Source: DATMBF01 sp035559595
Lineage (GTDB): Bacteria; Bacteroidota; Ignavibacteria; UBA10030
Assembly (NCBI GenBank): GCA_035559595.1
Contig: DATMBF010000020.1
Location: forward strand, 62,001 to 126,000
Direction: 5' to 3'
Length of the DNA stretch: 64,000 bases
Below, piece after piece: positions 8,654-17,377 of this stretch (its first letter is position 1; the number at the start of each line of letters is the position of its first letter). The notes under the pieces are model-generated. The model saw nothing but the letters and a program-made list of their open reading frames with translations, had not been told where the DNA came from and did no database searches. The position numbers and the translations under genes were made by a program.

Positions 8654-9246
8654 GAATTATCGCCGGGACGTACAAAGGCAGGCCACTGGTTTCCGTCCGC
8701 GATCGCTCCGTGCGCCCCACCACTGGCCGTGCCAAAAAAACCATTTTCGATATCTTGCAACACAGAATCGATTTCTCTGGCAAATCCGTTCTTGACCTCT
8801 TTGCCGGTAGCGGAAGTCTTGGACTCGAAGCGTTGAGTCGCGGTGCGGAGTCCGTCGTCTTCGTTGAGAATTCCTCAAGGTCGATCGCTGTGCTCGAAAA
8901 GAACATCAGGGCTCTTAACTGCGAAAGCCAATGCACGGTCTATCGGGCGGACGTCTTTTGGTTCCTCAAAACTTATCGTAGGACGTTCGACGTGATTTTT
9001 GTCGATCCTCCCTATACGCTAGAAACTCTTGGTCTTCTCCCCGGAGCAATTGGCAACTCCAACGTCATCCGACCCAATACCTATGTTGTTATGGAGCACA
9101 GCAAGGAAACCCCCGTCGACATTCCGGCAGAGTCATTCGAAGTCATCCGCAAGCCTTTCGGGCAAACGATGGTCCTGATTCTTAGATTCCGAGTTTCTCC
9201 TCCCGTACCCTCTACACATCGAGACACCTTGAAGGAGTCTGTATGA
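8650..9246 (+). CDS. rsmD: 16S rRNA (guanine-966 N2) methyltransferase RsmD
   Basis: RsmD methylates G966 of 16S rRNA using S-adenosylmethionine. The 198 residues contain the SAM-binding motif I VLDLFAGSGSLGLEAL, an acidic motif II (VVFVEN) and the catalytic DPPY in FDVIFVDPPYTLE. The N-terminus RIIAGTYKGRPL is diagnostic of RsmD. Length is typical. It overlaps the PilM-like gene upstream and coaD downstream by 4 nt each. The rsmD-coaD pair is a common bacterial arrangement. Confidence 0.95.
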   Translation: MRIIAGTYKGRPLVSVRDRSVRPTTGRAKKTIFDILQHRIDFSGKSVLDLFAGSGSLGLEALSRGAESVVFVENSSRSIAVLEKNIRALNCESQCTVYRADVFWFLKTYRRTFDVIFVDPPYTLETLGLLPGAIGNSNVIRPNTYVVMEHSKETPVDIPAESFEVIRKPFGQTMVLILRFRVSPPVPSTHRDTLKESV

Positions 9247-9719
9247 AAATTGCCATCTACCCGGGTTCGTTCGATCCTATCACAAATGGGCATCTCGATA
9301 TTCTCGAACGCGCACTCAGACTGTTCGATAAAGTCATTATCACCATTGCTCGCAATGCAGCGAAGACCCCCTTGTTCACCGAAGCGGAGAGACTGGAAAT
9401 GATTCGCGAGGTAGTAAAGGAGTTCAAGAACGTGGAGGTGGATTCGTTTGAAGGGCTCCTTGTCGATTATGCGCGGAAGCAGAACGCCACGGCTGTTGTT
9501 CGAGGCCTCCGCGCCATTTCCGATTTTGAATACGAACTCCAAATGGCGTTGATGAACAGAAAACTCAATGACTCGCTCGTCACCGTGTTCCTCATGCCCA
9601 ATGAGAAATATACATATCTCAACTCCACCATCGTTAGGGAGATTGCACGGCTTGGCGGTGACATCAACGGCTTCGTCCCGGCAGTCGTCCAGAAAGCATT
9701 CGCTCGCAAACTGAAGTAA
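9243..9719 (+). CDS. coaD: phosphopantetheine adenylyltransferase
   Basis: CoaD makes dephospho-CoA from 4'-phosphopantetheine and ATP, the penultimate step of coenzyme A synthesis. The 158 residues show YPGSFDPITNGHLDIL with the nucleotidyltransferase (T/H)xGH motif and VVRGLRAISDFEYELQMALMN. The ATP-binding LNSTIVREIA stands in place of the usual ISSxxVRE. Length is standard. An AAGGAG ribosome-binding site lies inside the end of rsmD. Four nt follow before the aminotransferase start. Confidence 0.96.
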   Translation: MKIAIYPGSFDPITNGHLDILERALRLFDKVIITIARNAAKTPLFTEAERLEMIREVVKEFKNVEVDSFEGLLVDYARKQNATAVVRGLRAISDFEYELQMALMNRKLNDSLVTVFLMPNEKYTYLNSTIVREIARLGGDINGFVPAVVQKAFARKLK

Positions 9720-9723
9720 CCCC

Positions 9724-10926
9724 ATGCGACTCCTTTCGGCAAAAGTTCAAGCACTCAAGGAATCGAAGACTCTCGCCCTCTCCGCGCGTGCAAAGCGGAT
9801 GAAAGCTGAGGGGATTGATGTCGTCAGCCTGACAGCGGGGGAGCCGGACTTCCCTACACCGGAGGCTATCAAGAAGGCGGCGATTCAGGCGATCAACGAG
9901 AATTTCACCAAGTATACTGCCAACGCCGGAATGCCGGAACTCCTGAAAGCTATCGCGGAAAAGCTGAGGCGGGAAAACAACATCAGGGTCGAGCCATCCG
10001 GCGTCATCGTCTCAAACGGTGCCAAGCATTCGGTGTACAATGCACTGCAAGCCATCTGTGACCGGGGCGACGAGGTTCTTATCCCGGCACCCTATTGGGT
10101 CAGTTATCCCGAGATCGCAAAGCTTGTCGATGCTAAACCCGTGATTCTAAGAACGAATCCGGCCGACCAATTCAAGCTCACGCCAAAACAGTTGAGGAAG
10201 GCAATCGGGCGCCGCTCGCGAGTACTCATCCTGAACTCCCCCTGCAATCCAACAGGAGCTGTGTACACTCCAGAGGAGATCGAAGCCCTCGCCGAGGTCG
10301 TTGAAGCATCTAAGCTTTTCGTTATTTCGGACGAGATTTATGAAAAAGTGCTCTACGATGGAGCCAGGCACTTCAGCATAGGTTCGATTGAAACCCTTCG
10401 CGATCGAGTCATTACGGTCAACGGCGTATCCAAAGCCTTCTCCATGACCGGCTGGCGCATCGGCTATGCAGCGGGGCAAACGAACATTATTGCTGCAATG
10501 GATAAGATTCAGGGTCAAGTAACATCGAACGCATCATCGATCTCACAGCGTGCCGCCCTTTCTGCGCTCACAAACAACCTGGAGCGGGAGATCGAGTCTA
10601 TGGTTCGTGAGTTTGGCCGCAGGCGACGATTCTTGATTGAGGAATTCAGAAAGATCGACGGCATTAGCTTCGTCCACCCCAGTGGTGCATTTTATCTCTT
10701 CTTCAATGTAAAGTCTTACCTGGGCGTGAGGAACAAAGCATTGCGCTTCAACAATGCAGACGATCTCTGCGAACACTTTCTCGTTCAACACAAGGTCGCG
10801 ATGGTACCCGGTACCAGCTTCGGTGCGAAGGAGTGGGTTCGCATTTCGTATGCCTGTTCGATGGACGAGTTACGCAAGGGTGTCGAGCGATTGCAGAGCG
10901 GTTTCAGTCAACTCCAACGAGGATAA
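9724..10926 (+). CDS. pyridoxal phosphate-dependent aspartate aminotransferase (class I)
   Basis: A 400-residue fold-type I aminotransferase, most like the bacterial aspartate/prephenate aminotransferase group (AspC Ib). The PLP lysine is Lys237 in SKAFSMTGWRIGY. Other signatures are AGEPDFPTP (about 38-46), NSPCNPTGAV (about 171-180) and the C-terminal WVRISYACS with the substrate-carboxylate Arg. It would interconvert aspartate and oxaloacetate with 2-oxoglutarate. With tyrA and a DAHP synthase a few kilobases away on the other strand, a prephenate-aminating activity is also possible. The next gene starts on its stop codon (TAATG). Confidence 0.88.
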   Translation: MRLLSAKVQALKESKTLALSARAKRMKAEGIDVVSLTAGEPDFPTPEAIKKAAIQAINENFTKYTANAGMPELLKAIAEKLRRENNIRVEPSGVIVSNGAKHSVYNALQAICDRGDEVLIPAPYWVSYPEIAKLVDAKPVILRTNPADQFKLTPKQLRKAIGRRSRVLILNSPCNPTGAVYTPEEIEALAEVVEASKLFVISDEIYEKVLYDGARHFSIGSIETLRDRVITVNGVSKAFSMTGWRIGYAAGQTNIIAAMDKIQGQVTSNASSISQRAALSALTNNLEREIESMVREFGRRRRFLIEEFRKIDGISFVHPSGAFYLFFNVKSYLGVRNKALRFNNADDLCEHFLVQHKVAMVPGTSFGAKEWVRISYACSMDELRKGVERLQSGFSQLQRG

Positions 10927-11339
10927 TGGTGAAAAGCGCAGCAAAGCACCGAATCGCCTTTGTTGCCCTTAGCGTCTGGTTCTCTGCATGCTCTTCAACG
11001 GGAGAGGTTGACGGTCAGAACTCCGTAATGATCGAACAACTTTTCTTCGGCAGGAATCTCCATGGAGTTGAGGTTGTGAGCGATTCGGCGTGGTCGATAT
11101 TTCTCGAAACGATCGTAACGCCCAGGTTTCCCAGCGGTTTCACCGTCTGGCAGGCAGAAGGTCAGTGGCTGGCATCGGGAAGTCAACTGGAAAAAGAACG
11201 GAGCTTTGTGCTGATGATTGTTAGGCCTCAGAGCGCTACGCTTGAGGAGGAGATCAAAGCAATCATAGCAGAATACAAGAAGAGATTTCAACAGGAGGCG
11301 GTGCTACGCCTGACGTTTTTGGGACGCGCGTTCTTTTGA
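10926..11339 (+). CDS. DUF3574-family lipoprotein, unknown function
   Basis: The chosen ATG overlaps the preceding stop by one base (TAATG) and yields 137 residues; an in-frame start at 10833 would overlap the aminotransferase by 94 nt and lacks a signal sequence. The N-terminus reads as a lipoprotein signal: basic residues, a hydrophobic stretch FVALSVWF, then Ser-Ala-Cys as a loose lipobox with Cys near residue 21. The mature part matches my recollection of DUF3574: LFFGRNLHG, then VTPRFPSGFTVWQAEGQW, then a closing helix AIIAEYKKRFQQEAVLRLTF. No biochemical function is known to me. It is likely anchored in a membrane facing the periplasm. Confidence 0.75.
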   Translation: MVKSAAKHRIAFVALSVWFSACSSTGEVDGQNSVMIEQLFFGRNLHGVEVVSDSAWSIFLETIVTPRFPSGFTVWQAEGQWLASGSQLEKERSFVLMIVRPQSATLEEEIKAIIAEYKKRFQQEAVLRLTFLGRAFF

Positions 11340-11348
11340 GGAGAGTTT

Positions 11349-11633
11349 ATGCCCACCTACGACTATCAATGCAAGAACTGTGGACACACTTTTGAGGAAT
11401 TCCAATCGATATCGGCAGACCGGCTGGTTGTCTGTCCGAAATGCGGCCAGCCGTCTCTGAAACGCATCCTTGCCGGAGGATCGGGAATGATCTTCAAAGG
11501 AAGCGGATTCTACTTGACCGACTACAAGAAGGGGGGCGGAGAAAGCAAGCCCGCTGAAAAGAAGTCCACGGAATCGAAATCCGAGCCGAAAGAACCGAAG
11601 AAAGAAACGAAGAAGGGAAGCGATCCAGCGTAG
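11349..11633 (+). CDS. FmdB-family zinc ribbon protein
   Basis: A 94-residue protein starting MPTYDYQCKNC, the hallmark of the FmdB putative regulatory family. Zinc ligands are Cys8/Cys11 and Cys29/Cys32. Residues 45-62 (GMIFKGSGFYLTDYKK) are also conserved in the family. The C-terminal third is a highly charged Lys/Glu/Ser tail of low complexity (from about 63), common in this family and probably disordered. A GAGGAG ribosome-binding site precedes the ATG. It ends the plus-strand run that began at hrcA. Function is unknown. Confidence 0.88.
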   Translation: MPTYDYQCKNCGHTFEEFQSISADRLVVCPKCGQPSLKRILAGGSGMIFKGSGFYLTDYKKGGGESKPAEKKSTESKSEPKEPKKETKKGSDPA

Positions 11634-11663
11634 TTCAACCGGATAACATTTGCAACAAGCGAT

Positions 11664-12551
11664 TCACCGTGCCTGCAGTTCAAGAGCCATCACTACTCCA
11701 AGAATACCGATCACCACCTCGGCAAGGAAATCATAGTTTATCGTCTCTTCTGTGTCCGTGTGAGCATGATAATGCGGATTACGGAGAAAAGCCGTGTCGG
11801 TCACCATCAGTGCGGGATAGCGATACTTCCAGAATGAGGAATGGTCGGAAAGAAAGAGAGGTGGAATGAACCCGGGGGCAGAAAGCGTCTCCACCCCGAT
11901 TTTGCACGACTCCTTCATTGCCCGCTTTGCAAGCCTCAGAAGTCCCAGACTCCGAAGATTCCCGACCAAAGCGATATAATCACCAAACCGCGGATACCTT
12001 CCTAACTGACGTAGCAACGGAAATGGGTACACCTGTGACATTTGCTGTCCGGCATAGCCGATCATTTCCAGCGATAACATCCCCACGACATTCACCGCCT
12101 CGGTTCGCAGTTTTCGCGCATACTGCCTGCTCCCCATCAGCCGCGTGTAGAAATAGGGCGGCTCTTCATGTGCGAATGCAACAAAATCGATTGTGAGATT
12201 CCCGTTCCAGTCGCGAAGCAAACGGGCGAGCTCCAGAAGTCCGGCAACACCACTTGCGTTGTCGTCTGCTCCGGGGGTACCAAGAACCGTATCATAATGA
12301 GCTCCAAGAACAATCCGCCTTGGCCCGCTGCCTTTTGTTTGCGCAATGAGATTTCGGACGGGAACTCCGTCAGCCGTATATTCCTGCTTTGTGACGGGAT
12401 ATCCGAGTTTTTCGAATTCCTGCTCGATGAATCTTGCAGCCCCTTCGAGCACAGACGGATTCAAACCACTGCGCGAAGGAAATCCACCAGCCAGCGTTGA
12501 AATGATCCGCTTGGCATTTCCGGCAATCTCTTTTACATCAGCAGAATTCAT
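11664..12551 (-). CDS. M28-family zinc aminopeptidase
   Basis: A 295-residue metallopeptidase. The two-zinc M28 ligands can be read as His85 (GAHYDTV), Asp97 (GADDNASG), Glu130 with catalytic Glu129 (FAHEEPP), Glu162 (SLEMIGY, where many members have Asp) and His262 (NPHYHAHTDT). No signal peptide or lipobox is visible, so it is probably cytoplasmic unless the start is further upstream. It is the last gene of the minus-strand run, 3 nt after tyrA, and ends 30 nt from the convergent FmdB gene. Probable activity is removal of N-terminal amino acids from small peptides. Confidence 0.87.
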   Translation of the reverse strand: MNSADVKEIAGNAKRIISTLAGGFPSRSGLNPSVLEGAARFIEQEFEKLGYPVTKQEYTADGVPVRNLIAQTKGSGPRRIVLGAHYDTVLGTPGADDNASGVAGLLELARLLRDWNGNLTIDFVAFAHEEPPYFYTRLMGSRQYARKLRTEAVNVVGMLSLEMIGYAGQQMSQVYPFPLLRQLGRYPRFGDYIALVGNLRSLGLLRLAKRAMKESCKIGVETLSAPGFIPPLFLSDHSSFWKYRYPALMVTDTAFLRNPHYHAHTDTEETINYDFLAEVVIGILGVVMALELQAR

Positions 12552-12554
12552 AGC

Positions 12555-13670
12555 TTACAACCGGGAAGAGACCTCAAAGCCGGCACGCACGAGAATCTCC
12601 TTTGCTTTGTCTACAATCTCACCGGATTCAAAGGATAGCCGAAACGTTCCGCCGATTCTTTCGCGTACCTTGACAAGCTCAATATCTTTGATGTTGATCT
12701 TCGACTTGGCTAGAGCGGCCGTTAGTCTTGCCAGCATTCCGGGTCGATCCTGAACGAAGACAAACAGATCAACCAGCGGATGGAGAAATCCTTTCATTGA
12801 TGTTGGAATCGAACGTCGGATCATTCTTGCGCGTTCGAATTCTTGTTTGAAAGAGTGGGAGTTAGCAAGAATCTTTTCGTATCGTCTCAGCTCATTTCGC
12901 AGCAGGCGAAGAGGTCCACGGATCCTGCCTGCGTTGAGACGGAGAATATCACGCCACAGCAGTGGATCGCTCGACGCGATACGCGTCATGTCCCTGAATC
13001 CCCCAGCGGCAAGACTCAGGTGCTTCCGGGCAACAGGATGTCGCGCACCCGCAACGTTGGTCAATGCTACAGCCGTAAGTTGAGCAAGGTGACTCACGAC
13101 AGATGCAACCTCATCGTGTACTTCAGCATACAGCTTCGCCGGCCTTGCTCCTAATTGCAGCACGAATCTACTGAACGAAGTCACAACGTCGCGGCGCGTG
13201 TTCGATGTCGGCGTCAACACGTACACGGCATTTTCGAATAGGAGGGGATGAGCTGCGCCAATGCCGCTCGACTCCGATCCGGTCATGGGATGGCCACCAA
13301 TGAAATTCCCTTGGGGAAAATACCGTTCCGCCAATTGAATCACAGGGAGCTTCACACTCCCGACGTCGGTAACGATCGTGTGCGGCGCAGTGAAGCTTGC
13401 GATGCGAGGAATGAGACGGAGGATTGACGATAACGGAGTCGAAAGAATGGCGAGATCAGCCTCTTCGATTGCCTTGCGTAACTGAGACGTGCCGGCATCA
13501 ATCGCACGTCGCCGATGAGCCTCAGCCAACACTGATGCCTTGTCGACACCAATAATCTTCGTCGCAGGGAATCGCCGCTTGATTGCCAGACCGAGCGAAC
13601 CGCCCATGAGACCGACCCCGACGATTGTCACGATGCGGAAGTTGTATACGGAATTCTTGGACTTGATCAA
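12555..13670 (-). CDS. tyrA: prephenate dehydrogenase with C-terminal ACT domain
   Basis: TyrA converts prephenate to 4-hydroxyphenylpyruvate with NAD(P), for tyrosine synthesis. The 371 residues start with a Rossmann motif GVGLMGGSLGLAIKRR (about 18-33) and carry GGHPMTGSESSGIGAA, the prephenate-binding signature. An all-helical dimerisation domain follows. The last about 65 residues form an ACT domain (VQDRPGMLARLTAALAKSKINI) that normally binds tyrosine for feedback control. It lies 22 nt downstream of a DAHP synthase gene, making a small aromatic amino acid operon. An alternative start would shorten the N-terminus by a few residues only. Confidence 0.92.
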   Translation of the reverse strand: MIKSKNSVYNFRIVTIVGVGLMGGSLGLAIKRRFPATKIIGVDKASVLAEAHRRRAIDAGTSQLRKAIEEADLAILSTPLSSILRLIPRIASFTAPHTIVTDVGSVKLPVIQLAERYFPQGNFIGGHPMTGSESSGIGAAHPLLFENAVYVLTPTSNTRRDVVTSFSRFVLQLGARPAKLYAEVHDEVASVVSHLAQLTAVALTNVAGARHPVARKHLSLAAGGFRDMTRIASSDPLLWRDILRLNAGRIRGPLRLLRNELRRYEKILANSHSFKQEFERARMIRRSIPTSMKGFLHPLVDLFVFVQDRPGMLARLTAALAKSKINIKDIELVKVRERIGGTFRLSFESGEIVDKAKEILVRAGFEVSSRL

Positions 13671-13692
13671 GGGGAATTGGGAAAGAAAGTCG

Positions 13693-14709
13693 CTACGAGA
13701 TCGATCGCCCGATGGCCTCGGCGATAATGCGAACTTCCTTCATGAGCTGCTGAAACTGATCGGGATAGAGGGATTGCGCGCCATCCGACTTTGCATGATC
13801 CGGATCGTGATGCACCTCGATCATGATACCATCCGCACCAGCGGCAACCGCTGCGCGCGCCATCGGTGTGACTTTGTCACGGATACCGATTCCGTGGGAC
13901 GGATCGGCAATGATCGGAAGGTGACTCTTCTTCTTGATGACAGGAATGGCTCCAATATCCATGGTGTTCCGTGTTGCAGTCTCAAACGTCCGAATCCCGC
14001 GCTCACAGAGGATCACATGCTGATTCCCACCGGAGAGAATATACTCGGCCGACATCAGCCATTCCTCTATCGTCGCCGCGAGGCCTCTTTTGAGCATCAC
14101 CGGTTTCGAAGCTTTTCCAAGTTCCTTCAGGAAGGCATAGTTCTGCATGTTGCGGGCTCCAACTTGCAGGATATCGGTGTATTTCTCTACCAGCGCGATT
14201 TGACTCCGATCCATCACTTCGGTGATCACCTTGAGGTTGGTTGCGTCCGCGGCCTTTCGAAGCAGGGCCAATCCTTCCTCGCCCAAGCCCTGGAAGGAGT
14301 ACGGAGAGGTGCGCGGCTTAAATGCTCCTCCTCGAAGAATCTTTGCACCTGCAGCGGCAACTCTTTCAGCAATTGTAAAAATCTGATCTTCGCTCTCTAC
14401 CGAGCATGGCCCCGCCATGACGACCACTTCCCGACCGCCGATCTTCACACCACCGATGTCGACGACAGTTCCTTCACGTTTGAAACTTCGACTTGCGAGT
14501 TTATAAGGCTCAGTGATGCGAATGACCTCGGCCACACCCGGTAACAATTCAATTTGCCGATGGTCAAAATCAGGTTTGACCCCGATGGCTCCGAGGACGG
14601 TCTGGCGCACTCCCGTCGATCGATGCACGTCAAAGCCATGCTCGTGCAACGCTTTGATGATGTCTTCAATCTGCTTCTCAGTTGCTCCTGGTTCGACGAC
14701 AACGACCAT
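13693..14709 (-). CDS. aroF: 3-deoxy-7-phosphoheptulonate (DAHP) synthase, type I-beta
   Basis: First enzyme of the shikimate pathway, condensing phosphoenolpyruvate with erythrose 4-phosphate. The 338 residues have an N-terminal ferredoxin-like regulatory domain (about 1-70; MVVVVEPGATEKQIEDIIKAL) followed by the (beta/alpha)8 barrel. Barrel motifs are VVMAGPCSVES, ILRGGAFKPRTSPYSFQGLG, and the C-terminal PIIADPSHGIG. This is the Bacillus/Thermotoga-type fusion in which the ferredoxin-like domain mediates feedback inhibition. It precedes tyrA. The related kdsA product, a sister aldolase, is encoded about 5 kb upstream on the same strand and should not be confused with it. Confidence 0.93.
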   Translation of the reverse strand: MVVVVEPGATEKQIEDIIKALHEHGFDVHRSTGVRQTVLGAIGVKPDFDHRQIELLPGVAEVIRITEPYKLASRSFKREGTVVDIGGVKIGGREVVVMAGPCSVESEDQIFTIAERVAAAGAKILRGGAFKPRTSPYSFQGLGEEGLALLRKAADATNLKVITEVMDRSQIALVEKYTDILQVGARNMQNYAFLKELGKASKPVMLKRGLAATIEEWLMSAEYILSGGNQHVILCERGIRTFETATRNTMDIGAIPVIKKKSHLPIIADPSHGIGIRDKVTPMARAAVAAGADGIMIEVHHDPDHAKSDGAQSLYPDQFQQLMKEVRIIAEAIGRSIS

Positions 14710-14735
14710 ACTGTGACTACTCCAATTCGATGCTG

Positions 14736-15545
14736 CTAAGTGTACCGATCAAGTTTGAATTTCTCTCCAAGATACAAGCGCCTCGCTTCTGGATCGTTCG
14801 CCAGAAAATCTGCCGTGCCGGATTTCAGGATCTTCCCCTCGAAGAGGAGATAGGAATGATCCGTAATCGAAAGAGTTTCGTGGACGTTATGATCCGTAAT
14901 CAGAACGCCAATGTTCTTTTCCTTCAGCTTATGGATAATCTTCATAATCTCTTCGACAGCGATGGGATCGATCCCGGCAAAAGGCTCGTCGAGCAACATG
15001 AAGCGCGGATCGAGCGCTAATGCTCTTGCGATCTCTGTTCGACGTCGTTCGCCACCGGAAAGAACGTAGCCCGGATTCCTGGCGACATGCGTCAGCCCGA
15101 AGTCCTCCAGAAGCTGATCACATTTTTCCTCCTGCTCTTTGCGAGAGAGATCGCTCATCTCAAGCACAGCAAGGATGTTCTCACGCACCGAGAGTCTGCG
15201 AAACACCGAGGCCTCCTGCGGCAAGTAGCCAATCCCCATCCGTGCACGACGATACATCGGAAGAGTCGTGATCTCCTGATCGTCGATGTAGACCTTGCCC
15301 CCGTTCGGTGGAACCATACCCACGATCATATAAAACGTCGTCGTTTTGCCGGCGCCATTGGGTCCAAGCAGTCCGACAATCTCTCCCTGTCGTACAGCAA
15401 TCGTCACATCGTTGACCACCGTTCGCTTTTTATACCGCTTCACAAGACCTTCTGACCTCAACGTTGAACGCGGCTCGACAGAGGGGACTTTAAGGCGAAG
15501 TGGCGCGCGACTGCGTGATTTCGTGTTCGATTTCCGTTTACTCAT
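14736..15545 (-). CDS. lptB: LPS export ABC transporter ATPase LptB
   Basis: LptB is the cytoplasmic ATPase that, with LptF, LptG and LptC, extracts lipopolysaccharide from the inner membrane. The 269 residues show Walker A GLLGPNGAGKTTTFYMI, signature LSGGERRRTEIARAL, Walker B MLLDEPFAGIDP and the H-loop ITDHNVHETL, all in LptB wording. About 30 basic residues precede the usual start, so the true start may be further in. The gene overlaps the OstA-like gene by 8 nt. It closes the lptC/OstA/lptB group linked to Kdo synthesis. lptF and lptG are not in the window. Confidence 0.94.
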   Translation of the reverse strand: MSKRKSNTKSRSRAPLRLKVPSVEPRSTLRSEGLVKRYKKRTVVNDVTIAVRQGEIVGLLGPNGAGKTTTFYMIVGMVPPNGGKVYIDDQEITTLPMYRRARMGIGYLPQEASVFRRLSVRENILAVLEMSDLSRKEQEEKCDQLLEDFGLTHVARNPGYVLSGGERRRTEIARALALDPRFMLLDEPFAGIDPIAVEEIMKIIHKLKEKNIGVLITDHNVHETLSITDHSYLLFEGKILKSGTADFLANDPEARRLYLGEKFKLDRYT

Positions 15546-16818
15546 GAAGTGAGCTCACAATCTCCAGGTGCTGACGCCGGGGCCGGTCCGTGCGCCATTG
15601 AAATCCATCCAGGTTGAATTCACGTTCACGTCGAGCGAGCATTTCCTCGGGGAAATACCTCCCTTCAACGCCGCCGATAATCTTGATCCGATCCACTTTC
15701 CGGTCTCGAAAATCAATGAAAATTTTATCACCGCTTGAACGGTTTGCGCCGTTCGGCCGATCACCATCGTAAAGATAATACAGGCTCGTTGCTGTTCGGT
15801 CTACTTCGACCCTCCTGAGTTCGTCATCTTCAAAATACATGCGGATGATTCGACCGGTCAGTTGGTCAAACCTGTGTGGCCGCAGCGTGTCGGCCCTCGA
15901 GACCGCCATCGCGCGTCCTTCAACGTACACGCTGTTCAGCCGACGATCTCTCAGCCCAACGACAATCGAGTCGCCCGTTATTTGACGTTCTGCATGCCAG
16001 ACAACCGGTTCCCCTTGCAAAATGATCCTCTCATCGCGAGTCAAGTATGTCGCCCGCTGACAACGCGCCGCGACATCACTTCGTACAACCACGACCTCTT
16101 CGCTGGCGATGAAGCGACGAGAGGTATCTTGAAACGCCTCCATCACTCGACTTTGAATAAGCAGTGTGTCTACAATTCCTGTACTTGTCGTATCGACCTG
16201 CATGAACAGCGGATTCTTCGGAACAATGGTGTACCCTTGCTTCTCAAAGTGCACGAGGGAATCGCCAAAGACCGTTGTGTTGTTCTGCGGACTGATGATC
16301 TTGACGTTCCCTGTTGCGATCGAACAGTCATCCTCCTCGAAATAGGTCAATCGATCACACCGTGTTTCCGAAACGGAATCCTGCACGACGACGCTTCCCG
16401 CAAACTCAGCCCGCTTTTCCTGTGTAAAATAGTCGCCAACCGCAGCGTTGAGAATCCTTCCGCCCCGTTGGAGTTGGACACCCCGATCCAACCGCGCCCT
16501 CTGCTCTTTCCCATAATACACCCCCTCCTCTGCGCGAAGCGTCACACTATCTCTCACAATCCGCACATTTCCAAACAGTTCGACCTTGTTCTGCTTCATG
16601 TACCGCAGTGCCCTTTGACACCAGACTTTCACAAGTCCACCGCCACTCGTGGGTTGAACGAAGTGGACGTTGCCGATCAACTCCCTTACCTCCTCGCCGG
16701 CAATTTCCCTCCCCCGCAATTCATTGGCCGACTTCAACTCAATCACTCTCTCTTGCGCCAGGAGTCCCGCGGCACACAACGTCAAACAGCCTGCAAGAAT
16801 GATTCGAGGGAAAGTCAC
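15538..16818 (-). CDS. OstA-like (LptA/LptD N-domain fold) periplasmic protein
   Basis: A 426-residue secreted protein with a signal peptide (about 1-22, ending LLAQ) and repeated beta strands typical of the OstA/LptA jellyroll: LIGNVHFVQ, VELFGNVRIVRDSVTL, FAGSVVVQDSVSE, IATGNVKIIS. It should carry lipopolysaccharide across the periplasm or form a bridge segment. It is over twice the length of E. coli LptA (185 residues), as is usual for Bacteroidota relatives, suggesting two stacked jellyrolls. It lies between lptC and lptB, overlapping the latter by 8 nt. I leave the symbol empty because the equivalence with LptA is functional inference. Confidence 0.85.
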   Translation of the reverse strand: MTFPRIILAGCLTLCAAGLLAQERVIELKSANELRGREIAGEEVRELIGNVHFVQPTSGGGLVKVWCQRALRYMKQNKVELFGNVRIVRDSVTLRAEEGVYYGKEQRARLDRGVQLQRGGRILNAAVGDYFTQEKRAEFAGSVVVQDSVSETRCDRLTYFEEDDCSIATGNVKIISPQNNTTVFGDSLVHFEKQGYTIVPKNPLFMQVDTTSTGIVDTLLIQSRVMEAFQDTSRRFIASEEVVVVRSDVAARCQRATYLTRDERIILQGEPVVWHAERQITGDSIVVGLRDRRLNSVYVEGRAMAVSRADTLRPHRFDQLTGRIIRMYFEDDELRRVEVDRTATSLYYLYDGDRPNGANRSSGDKIFIDFRDRKVDRIKIIGGVEGRYFPEEMLARREREFNLDGFQWRTDRPRRQHLEIVSSLHE

Positions 16819-16837
16819 AACGTTATCCTGCGACCAT

Positions 16838-17377
16838 TCATTCGGTGTTTGCCTCTCCGGTGACCCTGAAAATGCGGTAGTTCTTCAAACCCTGGTCAGC
16901 CTCGAAACCTTTTCCTTGAATCTTCTCCTTTGGAGAGACGATATCGACAAACTCCGCTGTGTGAATCAATTTGCTTCCGTTATTCCAGAACAGCACGCTC
17001 GTCCGCAGGACCGTACTGTCGCTCGAGACCACAACAACATTGCCTCTCGCCTCCAGATTGTTCGTCACGTCATCCACCTTACCTGCCTCGGCGGTCAAGA
17101 CAGATGTCTCTTTGCCCTGTTCGTCGAAGAAATGGACGGTAATCCCTTCGCTGAGATGTGTTTCGGCGGGATACTCAAAGACGCGAATGTAGCCGGCTTT
17201 AATGAGGGCCTTTGCTTTTCCGGAATCGGAAATGCTGATCGTGCTGTTCCAGCTCTCCTGTTTGGGGAGTTGGGCGCTGTTGAGGTTGTGAAGAACAGAG
17301 GGTTTAATCTTTTCTTCACAACTGAACGCGGTAAGGGTGAGGAGCAACCACATCATAACAACCGTTGCCGCTTTCAT
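16838..17377 (-). CDS. lptC: LPS export protein LptC (lipoprotein-type)
   Basis: A 179-residue protein with an N-terminal lipoprotein signal, hydrophobic MMWLLLTLTAF then Ser-Cys at about residue 20. Mature beta strands include ALIKAGYIRVF and GITVHFFDEQGKETSVLTAEAGKVDD; NNLEARGNVVVVSSD is the LptC/LptA-fold signature. In this lineage LptC is lipid-anchored rather than held by a transmembrane helix. It connects LptBFG with LptA. It overlaps kdsD by 4 nt and is 19 nt from the OstA-like gene, so Kdo synthesis and LPS export appear co-transcribed. Confidence 0.85.
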   Translation of the reverse strand: MKAATVVMMWLLLTLTAFSCEEKIKPSVLHNLNSAQLPKQESWNSTISISDSGKAKALIKAGYIRVFEYPAETHLSEGITVHFFDEQGKETSVLTAEAGKVDDVTNNLEARGNVVVVSSDSTVLRTSVLFWNNGSKLIHTAEFVDIVSPKEKIQGKGFEADQGLKNYRIFRVTGEANTE